Positions 1-11,447 of a stretch of DNA of 64,000 nt are shown one piece after another (the stretch's first letter is position 1; every line of letters begins with the position of its first letter). The notes below the pieces were generated by a model, which searched no databases, was not told the DNA's origin, and was given only the letters and a program-made list of their open reading frames with translations. The translations under genes were made by a program, and so were the position numbers. The stretch covers positions 723,501-787,500 of the forward strand of contig JAYKKM010000005.1 in the NCBI GenBank assembly GCA_035772405.1, read 5' to 3'. Source of the stretch: Chrysogorgia sp. JL179-B06 (lineage: Eukaryota > Cnidaria > Anthozoa > Scleralcyonacea > Chrysogorgiidae).

Positions 1-348
1 TTAGATATAGTGAATGAACCATTAAATTTTAAATTAAATTAAATTAAATTAAATTTAGATGTAAATTTCATTAATTTGGTCTGTCGACTTCTCCGTGCAA
101 ATCGTTAATCTTCACATTCAAAACAATTGCTTAAGCAAAAATGCTGTCATGGACCAAGGACCAATCATTAAGTTTTGCTTAAATTTATTGTATCCTATTA
201 GTGCACTCTAGTTCCAAATGTTTTTGTTACGTCGAAAAAACGAATGGACATAAGAAATTACGTAAAAAAAGGGAATTATAATTTGGTACAGTGCCCTCCG
301 ACCAAATTAATTGCGAGAAATTCAATGAGTGAACAAAAAGCAACTCGT
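1..348. repeat. Dispersed repeat fragment with short (AAATT)n run
   Basis: No gene is seen. A short run of AAATT units at about 24-53 is followed by sequence resembling 39295-39730: both have the order 'aatttg...ctgtcg..cttctccg' and a 'ggtcatg/tcatggaccaaggacca' block. It looks like a fragment of an interspersed repeat, probably the flank of a LINE or SINE tail. Family not identified. Confidence 0.4.
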
Positions 349-351
349 TTA

Positions 352-995
352 AGCCCCCGTTACATGGTGAAACTTTTTCGCGAAACTGTATCGTGAAACG
401 ATGCGAGACAGGTTTCGCTAACAATTTCAACGTGTAACATGGTCGTTTTCACGAAACTTTTGCGAGTTTGCATTGCGAGACAGTTTCATGAGAAGTAGAA
501 CTGGCTTCTACTTTCTCGTGAAACTCGATGCAAAAAAGTTTCATGAAACCAATGATTGCATTGTTAACACCCCTCGTGAAACTTGCACCGATGTGCTTCG
601 CTTCAAAACCAATCATTCCACAACGAATCTGAATTTCTGTACTTCGTCTTCGAGCTCTAACTCTTTTATCAGTTGATGATAAGCTCCTCTCGTCGCTCTC
701 CTTGCCAACCACGCTCTTATCCAGTCAATGCGCTTTCTCTTCTTGACAACTGGTTCAGTTTCCTCGTTCTCCATAACCTCTACTATCAATAAAACGGCGA
801 GAGCACGCTTTCTACCTTCGTCTCGCACCATGTTTACTTTTTTATATTTTCGCGCGAACCTCCGTGAAGGGCTTGGCACTAGAAACAATTCTATTGTTTA
901 CAACGAGATTCACCAAACATGTTACACGGTGAAACCTATCTCGCATCGTTTCACGATACAGTTTCACAAAAAAGTTTCACCGTGTAACGGGGGCT
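352..995. mobile_element. PIF/Harbinger-type element, internally deleted
   Basis: Terminal inverted repeats of about 70 bp begin AGCCCCCGTTACA at 352 and end with the complement at 995. Both ends are flanked by TTA (349-351 and 996-998), the 3-bp duplication typical of PIF/Harbinger. The arms are rich in GTGAAAC motifs. At 644 bp it is too short to be autonomous, but it keeps a coding remnant on the minus strand that resembles the N-terminus of HARBI1-like transposases, which ties it to that superfamily independently of the target duplication. Confidence 0.8.
613..888 (-). pseudogene. Remnant of Harbinger (HARBI1-like) transposase N-terminus
   Basis: A 91-codon frame contains the order WIRAWLARR then GAYHQLIKELELED. 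This resembles the N-terminal WVRPWL-RR ... G-Y--L--EL---D pattern of HARBI1-like nucleases that precedes the DDE catalytic core. No catalytic core follows; the frame runs into non-coding element sequence, so this is a truncated relic. Its place inside TIRs with a TTA duplication supports the assignment. The N-terminal extension (RKYKKVN) is probably not original. No expression is implied. Confidence 0.6.
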
Positions 996-998
996 TTA

Positions 999-1395
999 AG
1001 CGTGGCTCTCACGAGCGATGCAAGCACAAGCGCAAACACAAGAGTCCTTATTTCACAGTGAAAACAGACTCGACGTAAACACTGACGCAAGCACAAGGAT
1101 GAAAACGTTTCCTGCGCTTATGCGTGGGCTTGCGTTGTGATCGTGAAAACCGAACACAATGTAAGCACAACGAAGTTTTTGGATATCTAATTACGTATGG
1201 CCAATCAAAATACTCGTTCTAGGTCCCTCGTGTAACCGCGCGCTGTCCTGCGAATACAAGATAGCAGTATCTGCAGAAAGATTGATGACTGGCAACGCAA
1301 TGCAAGATAACACAACATGCGGTTCGTTTTCACTTGACGCATAGTTCCTGTGCTTGCTTTATGCTAGCGCTTGTGTCGCTCGTGAAAACCAGGCT
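999..1395. mobile_element. Second Harbinger-type miniature element abutting the first
   Basis: Ends at 999 (AGCGTGGCTCTCACGAGCG) and 1395 (complement of AGCCTGGTTTTCACGAGCG) are inverted copies. They are flanked by TTA at 996-998 and 1396-1398. The left TTA is also the right duplication of the 352-995 element. The interior has several GCAAGCACAA-type motifs and no coding frame. It is non-autonomous. Confidence 0.7.
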
Positions 1396-1398
1396 TTA

Positions 1399-1811
1399 GT
1401 TTTTCCATTTTAATGGCGGCGTACAAAATGAACGTTTCACACGTAAAATATAACCTCTTTCTCGACGAAATTTCTAATTACTAATTTGAAACATGATTAT
1501 TAATTTGGTAATAACTTTAAGATCATTTCATAAAAAGGCATATTTTTTTCATCAGAGAACCACTTTTAACTCTAATATTTAATAATGAACGAAAACGTAC
1601 ATAATACACATGTCAAACAATTTTACTCAAAATTATTTACAAGACAAATATAAAGCGTTGAAGACAAATACACATTGGACAAAATATAGAATGGAAAAAA
1701 TATGGGAAATCCAAACCAAAAGATTGTTGCTTGAAAATCTTTAGGACGCAGAAACCTGTACAATATAAGAGAACGACACTTTAATTAAAATTAAAATATA
1801 TGAAATACAGT
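1399..1811. other. No feature recognised
   Basis: AT-rich sequence with no convincing frame, repeat or RNA. Short ORFs here are not supported. Confidence 0.5.
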
Positions 1812-1814
1812 TTA

Positions 1815-2295
1815 GGGACCGATCATTATTTATGGTCGGAGTGAGTGCCGAAGAGAAAGAGATTTGGTGCTGGAAAAACATTTTACCCAACCAAATGAAG
1901 ATCAGAAATTTAACCGTCCCAACCATTTTTGGGTAAAGAAAATCATTTACCCAACCCAAGAAGAAAAAGGTTAGATAAAGCCCAATTCACGGTATATCGT
2001 GGATACAAGTTTTAATAACAAACCCAAATAGATATACAGACAGATTCTACTGTAACTTTCAGATTATTATCTCCCTATACAGAGTAGGAATCCAAGGAAA
2101 ACAAGGAGAGGAATACAATAACAAAAGCATTTATGCAATGATGACTAAGGAGAACGGACGACGAGATTCCAATTTTAAATGATGAACTCTTTTTATGTAA
2201 ATAGTCAATTTTGCTGCCCTCAAGAGAAGTGATTTTTTACCCCGAATCATTTTCTCTTCGGCCCCATCCCGGCCATATATATAATGACCGGTCCC
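1815..2295. mobile_element. Harbinger-type MITE (GGGACCGRTCATTAT ends)
   Basis: Terminal inverted repeats start GGGACCG at 1815 and end CGGTCCC at 2295. Homology runs in about 50 bp on each side through a GCCGAAGAGAAA motif. Both sides carry TTA (1812-1814 and 2296-2298). Length is 481 bp with no transposase frame, so this is a non-autonomous element. Confidence 0.75.
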
Positions 2296-2298
2296 TTA

Positions 2299-3488
2299 GG
2301 GCTGGAATATGCTATAAACTGTGAGATTTTCTATCAAATTTAAGGCAATAATAGACCTTTTTAATAAGTCAGGCGTCAGCAGCCCAAAGCAGCCCTATGA
2401 CGTATTTGCGGGTAAAGGAAGCCCCGCACGGCCATTTTGTTTGCTTGATTTTAAAGCACAAGAAAGAAAGCCTTGATTGTTTTCATTGTTATTTTTTTAA
2501 GTCGTACTTTAGTTTAGCTGGTAAACTCGTACATTCATCGACGTACGACTTTTTCTCACTCATGTTGTTAGATTTATATGCCAAAAAAAGGTATATAATT
2601 TCCAATCAATTCCTGTTCTTGTTTCTTAAATTTCCCAGTCTCATAAGCGTGTATGAACATAGTGCCAAGTTCTAAATCAATCGTGAAGTCGATAAATTCG
2701 GGTTATTAACAGAGAGTGACATTTCGTAAGTTCCCTTCGGACATCGCCAGAAAAAAGCACGAGGGTTGTTGCGGATAAGAGACGAAAACAAATACTTACA
2801 TGTAAGTCGATCTTTTGGCAAATATAATGTATTGTATTGTACTTAAAACTGACTTGGTGATGACAGTATTACTTACTAGAAACGTTTTTAAAGTGGTACT
2901 ACGATGAAAATTCACCCCAGTTTTTTAAATAATCTTTAACATAGAATAGTATTTCAGGGTCGAAAGTGACTAAAAAATGATATTTTGAATTAAGTAATTT
3001 GAGCTCTGAGATCACTACTATTTAGACCACCATTACTAAGAACGTGTTCCAAATGAGCCTGCAATTTCAAAAGGTAATATTGTTTATGACGTCAGACACT
3101 CAATGCTACGCCTGAATTTCAGTCGAGGTTACTTGTTTTCTTCGAGAAGTAGATGAAATGTCCAGTCTTTCAGACGAAGAATTTGAAAAAAGTACCTTGA
3201 TCACTATAGATTTACTTGAAGAATTAGCCAAATGAAAACCGAGGGCGTAGCCCGAGGTTTTTATTGTTTTCGAGTGTTTGGAGTCCCCTGATGAAACACG
3301 ACAAACGAGTGTTTGATCTAGCTTCTCAAACGAGTATTCCTTTAGCGATTTGCTCCCATAGCGATTTTATTTTAATATGTAGAATAAGAAATGTGATCCA
3401 GTTCACTAGGAAGTTTCCTACAGGTTTTCATTGGGTATCAAAACTCATGCATGTGATGCGGTATACGTTCATGAATTGGCTATGATAA
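2299..3488. other. No gene recognised; one small hairpin
   Basis: About 1.2 kb of AT-rich DNA. At about 3236-3264 there is a GC-rich hairpin (AAAACCGAGGGCGTAGCCCGAGG type) just after a 26-codon frame starting at 3158 (MSSLSDEEFEK...). The frame is too short to support as a gene. Confidence 0.4.
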
Positions 3489-3899
3489 TTCATGAATTAT
3501 TAATGAGTTTGAGAACTCTATATAATAACTACATTTCTTATTGTGAGCAGTTAACATTTTGAAGCCACTGGCGGCCACAACCTCCCCAGTCAAGTGTACC
3601 ATATACGTAAGTCTTAGTCCCATTCCCATAGCAAAACAATAATTACGTCACACCGAAGACAGGATGGAAGAGAAATCTTAAAATTAAAGCCGAACAATAA
3701 TCCAAAAATCTGTTGACCAAGACTCACAGGCAATTCAAGGTAAAAGTTTTGGAATCTTATCTTGAATTGTTTCTGCATGGCTATTTAAAAATCAGCTGAA
3801 ACAGGACAGGTACGTTGACAACTTGGGGAAATACACTTTACAACAAAGTGAAATACAAAAATAAATAATAAAACCTCAAACTCATTAATAATTCATGAA
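3489..3899. mobile_element. Short inverted-repeat element (MITE-like)
   Basis: A 25-bp perfect inverted repeat (TTCATGAATTATTAATGAG... at 3489-3513 and its complement at 3875-3899) brackets about 360 bp of non-coding sequence. No clear target duplication was found, so the superfamily is unknown. Confidence 0.5.
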
Positions 3900-4079
3900 C
3901 CAAAAACAAAGAAAATCAACTCCGTGACGGACAACTGGATATGTGATCTTAATTAGCATAGGATTTTGACGATTTCAATCTCAAATTTCTCTGCAGACAC
4001 GGGCTTGTTTGACTTTGAGATGCCATTTCAAAGCCTCCAATCGGACTGAATTTAGCAACGGATATGCATCGAAATAGGG

Positions 4080-4926
4080 TCGTGACTAGATGGAATACTC
4101 CTTGAGGTGACCGTGAGGTACTAGGTCTGAGTCGTCTTCTGGACGATCTTTTTATTAGTATTAAGGTTAGTATTAGAAAACCTATTAGGCTGGGGGTTAG
4201 GATCTAAATTGTTTTGGGGTTAGCAGTTCTATGATGTATTTCATCATACACATGTCCGATCGTATGATAGCAGTACAATCTCTTATTTCGTTCAACCCAC
4301 TGATCTCAAAAATAGGACTGGATTGAGCTTTCTATTGTATCTGATGAGCTGATTTTGAAGCTTGCATATTTGTATAATGTAAATTGACGAGAGATCATTA
4401 GAAGCTCCGAGTTTGCAAGCAAATCAAACTGTGACGCTCGAAAAATAGGTTTAGTGTCTGAGCGAAATAGGTTTAGTGTCTGGCCAATATAGTTTCTTTG
4501 TTAACATTAAATGCATAAAATCTTGAACCTAATTTGACGTCTCATATTAGGCTTCTCTCGCTGGATAATTAGAGCCAACGGCGGCCTTTACTAAGGGACC
4601 AAAGTCGCAGTAAATCTGTAGGTAGGCCATGAATCGTTTTACCCAGTAATTTAAAAAATGTCTTCTGGTACTCTTTATAGTAAAATTATTTTATTTTGTC
4701 GATGGTAAGAGCACATATCCAACAAAAAACCACATAGGAACCTCAGTTGGTTCCTTGGTCATGGCGGACTTTCGGCTTCATTTTCTGAACAATAGTTGCC
4801 CGATCCAGTCTTCTTTCGTGATCAGTGGTCCAACCTCTCGCGGATACTAAAAAAGATCGTCCAGAAGACGACTCAGACCTAGTACCTCACGGTCAACTCA
4901 ACTGCGAGTATTCCATCTAGCCGCGA
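4080..4926. mobile_element. TIR element with about 75-bp arms
   Basis: Arms at 4080-4155 and 4848-4926 are inverted copies that share CTAGATGGAATACTC at the outside and a long GTACTAGGTCTGAGTCG block inside. The interior has GGTTAG-type short repeats near 4165-4215 and no coding frame. Target duplication unclear. Non-autonomous DNA transposon of unassigned superfamily. Confidence 0.6.
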
Positions 4927-5777
4927 TCTAGAAATAGTCATAATATCGCAACATTATGTATTTTTACCTACCGACCCAATGCTATTGACAACGATTGTAG
5001 CTTTTAAACAAGGCTCTTTGTCAATGAAAAATTTGTAACTTGATCTACTGTCTGCAAGGCTTTCTACATACACCTACCATAACTTTGTTAAGTCTCTTTA
5101 TTTTCAGGAGATTTCGACCCTGAACGAGATCGATTTCTAGAAAATAATAAAATTTAAAGAACTAATGAAAGACAAACAAAATTGAAACAACACAGTGATG
5201 ACAAACAAATGTTGTTTGTTTGTTTCATTGATAATAAAGAATGGCGCTTATATCTCTATTTTATATCACACATCTTCGTTCAGGAGATATTTAGGTTTGC
5301 TTGACATGCAAACGGTATGACCTGTGACGCCATATGATTGACACCTTATTTTAACTTCTCGTAAGCAGCACCCTTTAATCTGACGAGTTGTAACGTTGGT
5401 GTAGCAGATTAATATGGCGCGGGCCATAGTTAGCGTCCGATAGCTTGCTATAGCACTTTTCCCTTCAATTTTTTATTTCCTTTATTTTTTATTCCTTAGG
5501 TTAGGTTAGATTGGGTTTTAGTCTTGAGTTAGTTTAGGGTTAGAATTAGTTAGTTTTGGGGGTACGCTCTCTGATTTGTTTCCAACTCAGTTTAATATGG
5601 AAACTAGTATCGATCCAATGAAGTAGGTGGTCGGGCCTTCGGGAGCCTGGACACAAGGTGATGGGGAGGACAACGTGGTGGATCTCAAGCAACACCTAAA
5701 AATTGCCTTTGGCTCTGGGAACGAGATTGTATACAACCGAGTTAGAGGTTGAAACAACGCAATAAAACAGTCGCATG
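4927..5777. other. Probable 3' flank or 3' UTR of ZRANB2; no other gene
   Basis: Downstream (minus sense) of the RS-rich exon. TTTATT occurs several times at about 5466-5500, which reads AATAAA on the minus strand and could supply polyadenylation. Degenerate GGTTAG-type repeats lie at about 5500-5560. No coding frame stands out. Confidence 0.3.
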
Positions 5778-5991
5778 TTATCTTCTATTGGAGGACAGAT
5801 TAAATGGCACCAACAAGTCTGGCGAGAGATTTAGGAAGCATCCAAACCTTCTACCGTCTGTTCCAGAAAGAGACCTGGATGAAGAACTTCTTGAAGACGA
5901 ACTAGAAGATCCCGAACGAGAACTCCCGCTCGATGAGTCACTACTTCGACGGCGAACTTTCCTCGAGTCGGTAGGGGACTGAGAACGAGAC
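5778..5991 (-). CDS. ZRANB2 probable last exon, RS tail
   Basis: The minus strand has a good acceptor (pyrimidine-rich tract then TTTAG) just before 5991. It is followed by an arginine/serine-rich frame (RSRSQSPTDSRKVRRRSS..., then long Ser runs). The first base completes the CGG codon begun by exon 8. The frame runs to a stop at 5778-5780, but the last 25 or so codons (FGCFLNLSPDLL...) are not RS-like, so the true end may be an internal donor. The plus-strand acidic frame over the same bases is its mirror. Confidence 0.6.
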
Positions 5992-8900
5992 CTAAAGACG
6001 ATATAAGAGAACAAGTTGATACAGACGGAATTGTGGTGAGGTTTTTAGACTATGTGCATACGCTGTCCTTTCCGAACAATTTAAATACATAAGGAAACGT
6101 ATAGATTGATCACCCCTGATAGAGACACTAACTAGGCCCCTGTCGAAAACGTTGGGTCGTGAATTGTAACTTTTTAAAACTCTACTTATCCCCATAACGA
6201 TTATGTAAATGAAAAATATTGCCTTTCATTATATCGGCAGATACATGTACGTTCACCGGCATTACCACCAACCCATGGTCAAGCTCACGACAACAGCCAC
6301 TACAACTCAATCACGGTGGCTGGTTAGAGTACTGTCTGCGTCACGGCCATCGATTCCCAGCCGAAAGTCTTTATGTTGCATTTTCGCAACTGGTCCCGGT
6401 GGGGTATTAAAAATATGCATGTCGTTTTAGTGCTCCATTCACACGGAAAGCGAAAAATCGTTTCACACCATGTAGATGGAACTGTTCAAATAGGGAAACT
6501 GTTTTCAGATATAGTTTCTATATTATATCATCACGTTATTTCATCTATTTCAATAAATTAAACAGAATATTACATCGTCTCTTAGAGCTACGGATTTTAT
6601 CTTCTCGTGTACGTTAAGCGGCCCTGTATTAACGGACACTCTGTATTAAGCGGACAGTTCCCAAAGTCACGAATGTAGGGTCATCACGTAGTACCAATCG
6701 CAGAGTTCTTTATGAAATCAATCTCATGTTCCTGGCGCTTGTCGAATTTCAATTTTTAATCTTGCGTTACCGTGTGCCGTGTTTTTCGATTGACGACTTT
6801 GCGGTCAGGAAAGAGTTAAGTGAACAACGACGTTTTCTTGGTCATTTTGATATTTAACAGATTTTTCTAAACTATACTTCTGACAGACAGATTACAGAGA
6901 TTAGAGACTTTCCTGTTTTTTTTTTCAATGCTTCACGACGGAAATCGAGAAATATCTATCAATTTTTCACAAATTAAATTTGCTTCGAGTTCATGATTTT
7001 GTTGGAATGTAGTTTATTTCTCACCCAATCGCAGGAGATGGTGTTTGATTCCATCATATAAACAGTGATGTTTAACTTCAATAGACCTTACCCATTATGA
7101 CGCATCATTATATCAGTGACTACTACTACCAGAATCCTTTTCGGTATATCTTTTTGTGATGTTAAGTCGAGCAATTGTTTTACGTCTCCCAGATGGAGTT
7201 TAACATTAACATAAGAAAGGAAATCTCGCAAGGAATTATGGTAGTAATAGACACTAATAGAAATTCGTACGTCATAATCGTTTATTTGTTTTTATATTAC
7301 GGTGTAATTAGTATACGATGTTGCCGAGGGAAACTTGAGACCGTGTCTGCCATCCAAGAGGCCTGGGTAGAGAATCTCTATCAAGCAGACACCACCATTA
7401 AACGAACACTAAATAATTCTTGAGGGTGTCCACTTAATACAGGTTTGACTGTATTACCAACACTCAAAGATAACTTTCATATATCTCCGCAAGGTCATGT
7501 AATATCCTCTATTTATTTTTTATTAATCGTAAGTGGGCGGAATCCTAGGCATTCCTGTAATTTGATTGGCTGCCTGAGCGGGCGGTTTTTTGCGACATCT
7601 GACCACGGTCACGGAATCCAAAATGCTAAAAGTTTTTATCGTGTTTTTTCGCTTCATTATTAACTGAAAAATGGAAATCTAACACAGAATTCGATTCAAC
7701 TAAGCTGGAAATAACTATATTATATACAAAGTATTTTGGTTTGTTTTTCTTTCCTTATCCAAATAATGCAGTTTTACCGAACTAAAGTAACTCAAGTCTT
7801 TTACCTTGTATAATAAAAAAATTAATATGTTATTTACCGTTTTGGTCGGTCCGTATAGAAAAATGTTTGCCCTCGGTCTGGAACCTCGGGTAAAAAATCT
7901 ATACGGACCTCCCATCCGGTAAATAACATATTATCTCACATATATATCTCACATATATATCTCACGTATATATCTCACATATATATCTCACATATATATC
8001 TCACGTGATATTGTCAACTGTTGTGAATGTTCACGATTTAATTTCGGTTGTTTATGTTCTTTTTATGCAGGTTCAAGGTAAAGTCTTTATCATAACACCA
8101 TACAATAACTATACAATATATTAGATCAATACGTATTTAAAATGAGTTCTATGACAGTTTTTAAATCGTTACACTAAGTATCCTGCGAACTTTTTAATAA
8201 TTATTTCTTATTTATGAATCATGTGAGACCAGAAACAACAGAAATTGTGTTCCACAGGTGGACGGATCGTAATATTTCAAACGACAAGCGTGCCCGTATA
8301 GCGAAGCTACAACGATGGCGTATGGCTCTCCATTTTTTCTTGCTAATAATTCCGCTAATGTTTTCAGGAATAAAGTGCATTCGACTCCCATTCCACCATT
8401 GGTCACAAATACGAGAGGCGTAAAAGTTCCATTTTCAATATCCAAAACTCTTTGTAGGTATTGTCTCTTCTTTTCATTTTCCTGTTCTCTAAAAATCTTT
8501 GCTGTATGTTTATTCTTGTTGCTTGCGGAGTTTACATGCGTAACTCGAACATCAAAAAATGCTGTAACTCCACGTGACCAGAATCCTCCCGCCTTAATTT
8601 CTAATCTTGCTTCAGAGTCTCAAATCCAAAATCTCGTTGTCAAGTGGTTGGAGGTGTGGCTCTGGTTCCACATTCTTACAAACTTTACTGATTACAACAG
8701 GTCAGTAGGTAGAGATGCGTCAATGGTTTCCATCTTGTTCTTCAGAAATGCGGCCTTCAGCGCCTGTTGATGTTTTTTCAGGTCATTAGTTGATGGCTCA
8801 CTTTTTTTCATCATTATGCTCTGTGTTGTGATCGAATCTACATGTGATGCTGTTATCAGGGTTGGGGCGGCGTATTGCTGTGGAGATTCGTTTGGCATAC

Positions 8901-11406
8901 CCAAACTACCTTCAGCTGGTGATAATGTGCATAGTTCCGCGAGTTCATCAGGAAACTGTTCACCTTGCCCAAAAATTGTTGGCAGAAATACTTCATTCAG
9001 CACTTCATGGATTGGATCAACATAGTCTTCCAATGATTCGATTGTGCGCATAAAGTATGTAAATTTCGACCTGTATCCCTTTGTGAACGCAATGTCGGCT
9101 GCATGTGGTTGACTCCTTGCAATTTCGGAAAGTGTTTCGATTTCTCACCTCCAAAGTGAGACTTTTTCATTGCAATATTGATCTTTATACTCTTTGGATC
9201 CTATCACCGCACCTAGGTGTCGTTTGCCTTCAGTTGTGATGTTAACTTCCTCTCCAAATACTCTACGGGCTTCATCTGCCAGCGCCTGTGATTTCACTAT
9301 TAACCAACTCTTCGTTCCATTAACCAGGTATCCATATTTATTTATTTCCATGCTCACGTGTTTATACCAGAGATATAATGATTTGATTCTTCCACCTCCA
9401 GCGGAGTCATCATCTAACCACACCTGTTTGACATCAGGTACGGAGAGGCTCAAACTTTGGATCATACTGAATGTGTTGATGGAATACCGACAGGATTTCA
9501 CCCTCACCAGAAGTGAATAACCTGGAAGGTTTACGATAGGTGTTGATGATGTACAGCGACATTTCCGGACAAGTTATCTGGATGTTATGCAGTGCAACAG
9601 ATCTATAAATTTGGTTGAAAGCATTACTTGCATCTACAAGCAGGATGCCAGGATTCCGTCTGTTTCTTCTTCTGCAAAAACGTGGCTCATGCCATTGATC
9701 GCTGCTTCAGCACCCGCGCTGTGACTAGCACAAGCCTGTATAGGGCCAGCTGCCTCTTTAATCTCATCATTTAGGCTCCACGATACAGTGTTACCAATTA
9801 TTCGCCGCAGTACCTCCCCCGCCCCTATCGGTCGAATTCCGGGATTCTTGTCGAGTGGAATAAGCCTGGAGGCTGTGTATTGTGTAACTTTCAAGGAGAG
9901 ATGGATGATAACTCGTTGTTAGCAACTTTCTGGTCAAAATGGCAATTTTGTCTCTCAACTTCTTTCCCACTGTACTAAAATTTCTTGAGCATAGAATTCT
10001 GCGGTAAAGTTCGGCATCCATACCCGCGAGGGTCCTGCAGAGCCCTTCGTTTTCATGGCAGCTTGGTGGATCTTTTGCTCGTCAATTACGTCAAAAATAC
10101 CATTTGGAACAAGATTTACTGGGCCTTGCAGGAGACATTCATCAACAACTTCTGACCCCTGTGGGTGCTTTGCTTTCAGTTCTTCCAAGACTTCAGGTGT
10201 TAGAGTAAGAAGGCCCGACGAACTTTCCCTATCCAGAAATTTTAGTGCTCCAGCTTCCAGATAACTTCCCTTGCATAATCAATTTCGTAAAGATCTTAGA
10301 GATATCATCAACAGTTCTAGCTTTCTTCGAGGTTACAAACCTTTTCTGTATGAATTTGATTTCCTTCATCAACAGATTTAAATATCCGCGTCTCCAGAGA
10401 GCTAATCTCCGATCAAAGGCTGCACTGTGCTCTTTAGCTTTGGACGATGCTGAAGGTTTTTGTAATATGAGTGAAGGAGGAAGCATGAAAGCTTTCAAAG
10501 CAATTGAGTTCAGGTCTGAACTAGAATTGAATTGCTTTAGCCAAAATGTAAGCTCTTCGATAAACCTTTTCCCAGCTCTTCCTTGCTTGAAAATGTTTCT
10601 TCTAAAATATACAATTTCATAGTAAATTTCGGTAATATTATCATACAGGCCTTGGTAACTCAAGTTCCCCAAATTCTTGTCCTTGATTTTGAATGGTGGC
10701 ACACTGATGTCTGGTATACTTGGGCGGATTCGGTTTGAACAAGCTTCATCTTCAGGAACACAATACTCGGCTAAATCACTCATGATGATACAAGTTACGG
10801 GTTCGCGGAGACCATTTGGAGATGTACTAGACTGACTTCGTACCGGGGCTGTTTTAAAAGCATCATGTAAATCATGTTTTGATTCCAATGGTCTCAAGAG
10901 AGTCGTTTCAACATACCTTTGGTTCTGACTTTGATCGCTTATGCAAATTTCTGCTTGATCACTTATGCAAATTTGGGCTTGTGTTTGTTCGTTCATGGCC
11001 GTTTGCAGATTTATTTCATCTTCTTCTTCAACCAAGGTTGAGCTAACACTCCTTTTGACCCCAGACGAATCTGTGCCATTTGTTTCTTTTACATTTCCTC
11101 GACGTTTCTCTGCGTAAGCCGCTTTATATCTGAGGTTCTGAGCCGATAAACCCAAACGTTCGTAGCCTCTCACTTTCCATAGATTTTTCATAATCTCCAT
11201 GTATCCAAGCTTTCGTCCTCTCACATAACAACTAAGATCATCGTTCTTAACACATTCTTTTGCTGTCAATTTACATTGTAATAAATCTGAAACCATCTGA
11301 TCTGTCCAGATTATACTATTTCTTCTTCTTTGAGATGTTTCAGCCATTTCAGTCATCAAAACCTCTTATCGCCGCCCTCTTATCGCCGCCGCCATATAAT
11401 AATTAA

Positions 11407-11447
<41 letters not shown>

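Larger units (their letters stand above)
8212..11359 (-). mobile_element. Retroelement with Myb-like domain and reverse transcriptase, frameshifted
   Basis: Read from 11359 downwards this is one retroelement ORF broken by several frameshifts. It opens with a Myb/SANT-like segment, passes a linker and enters a reverse transcriptase with LIPLDKNPGIRPIGAGEVLRRIIG, DASNAFNQIY (catalytic Asp of motif A) and a weakened motif C (VWLDDD). It ends with conserved C-terminal blocks (GTFTPLVFVTNGGMG). The order matches a retroelement family common in corals, anemones and oomycetes; I cannot name the clade from sequence alone. It lies in the ZRANB2 intron between exons 8 and 9, in the same orientation. 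Confidence 0.8.

Noticed and set aside
5749..5982. Plus-strand acidic protein (ERDLDEELLEDELEDPERE)
   Set aside because: Mirror frame of the minus-strand RS-rich exon, which has a splice acceptor, correct phase and fits ZRANB2.
8315..8770. Plus-strand 151-codon frame
   Set aside because: Shadow of the minus-strand retroelement, whose conserved blocks are clear.
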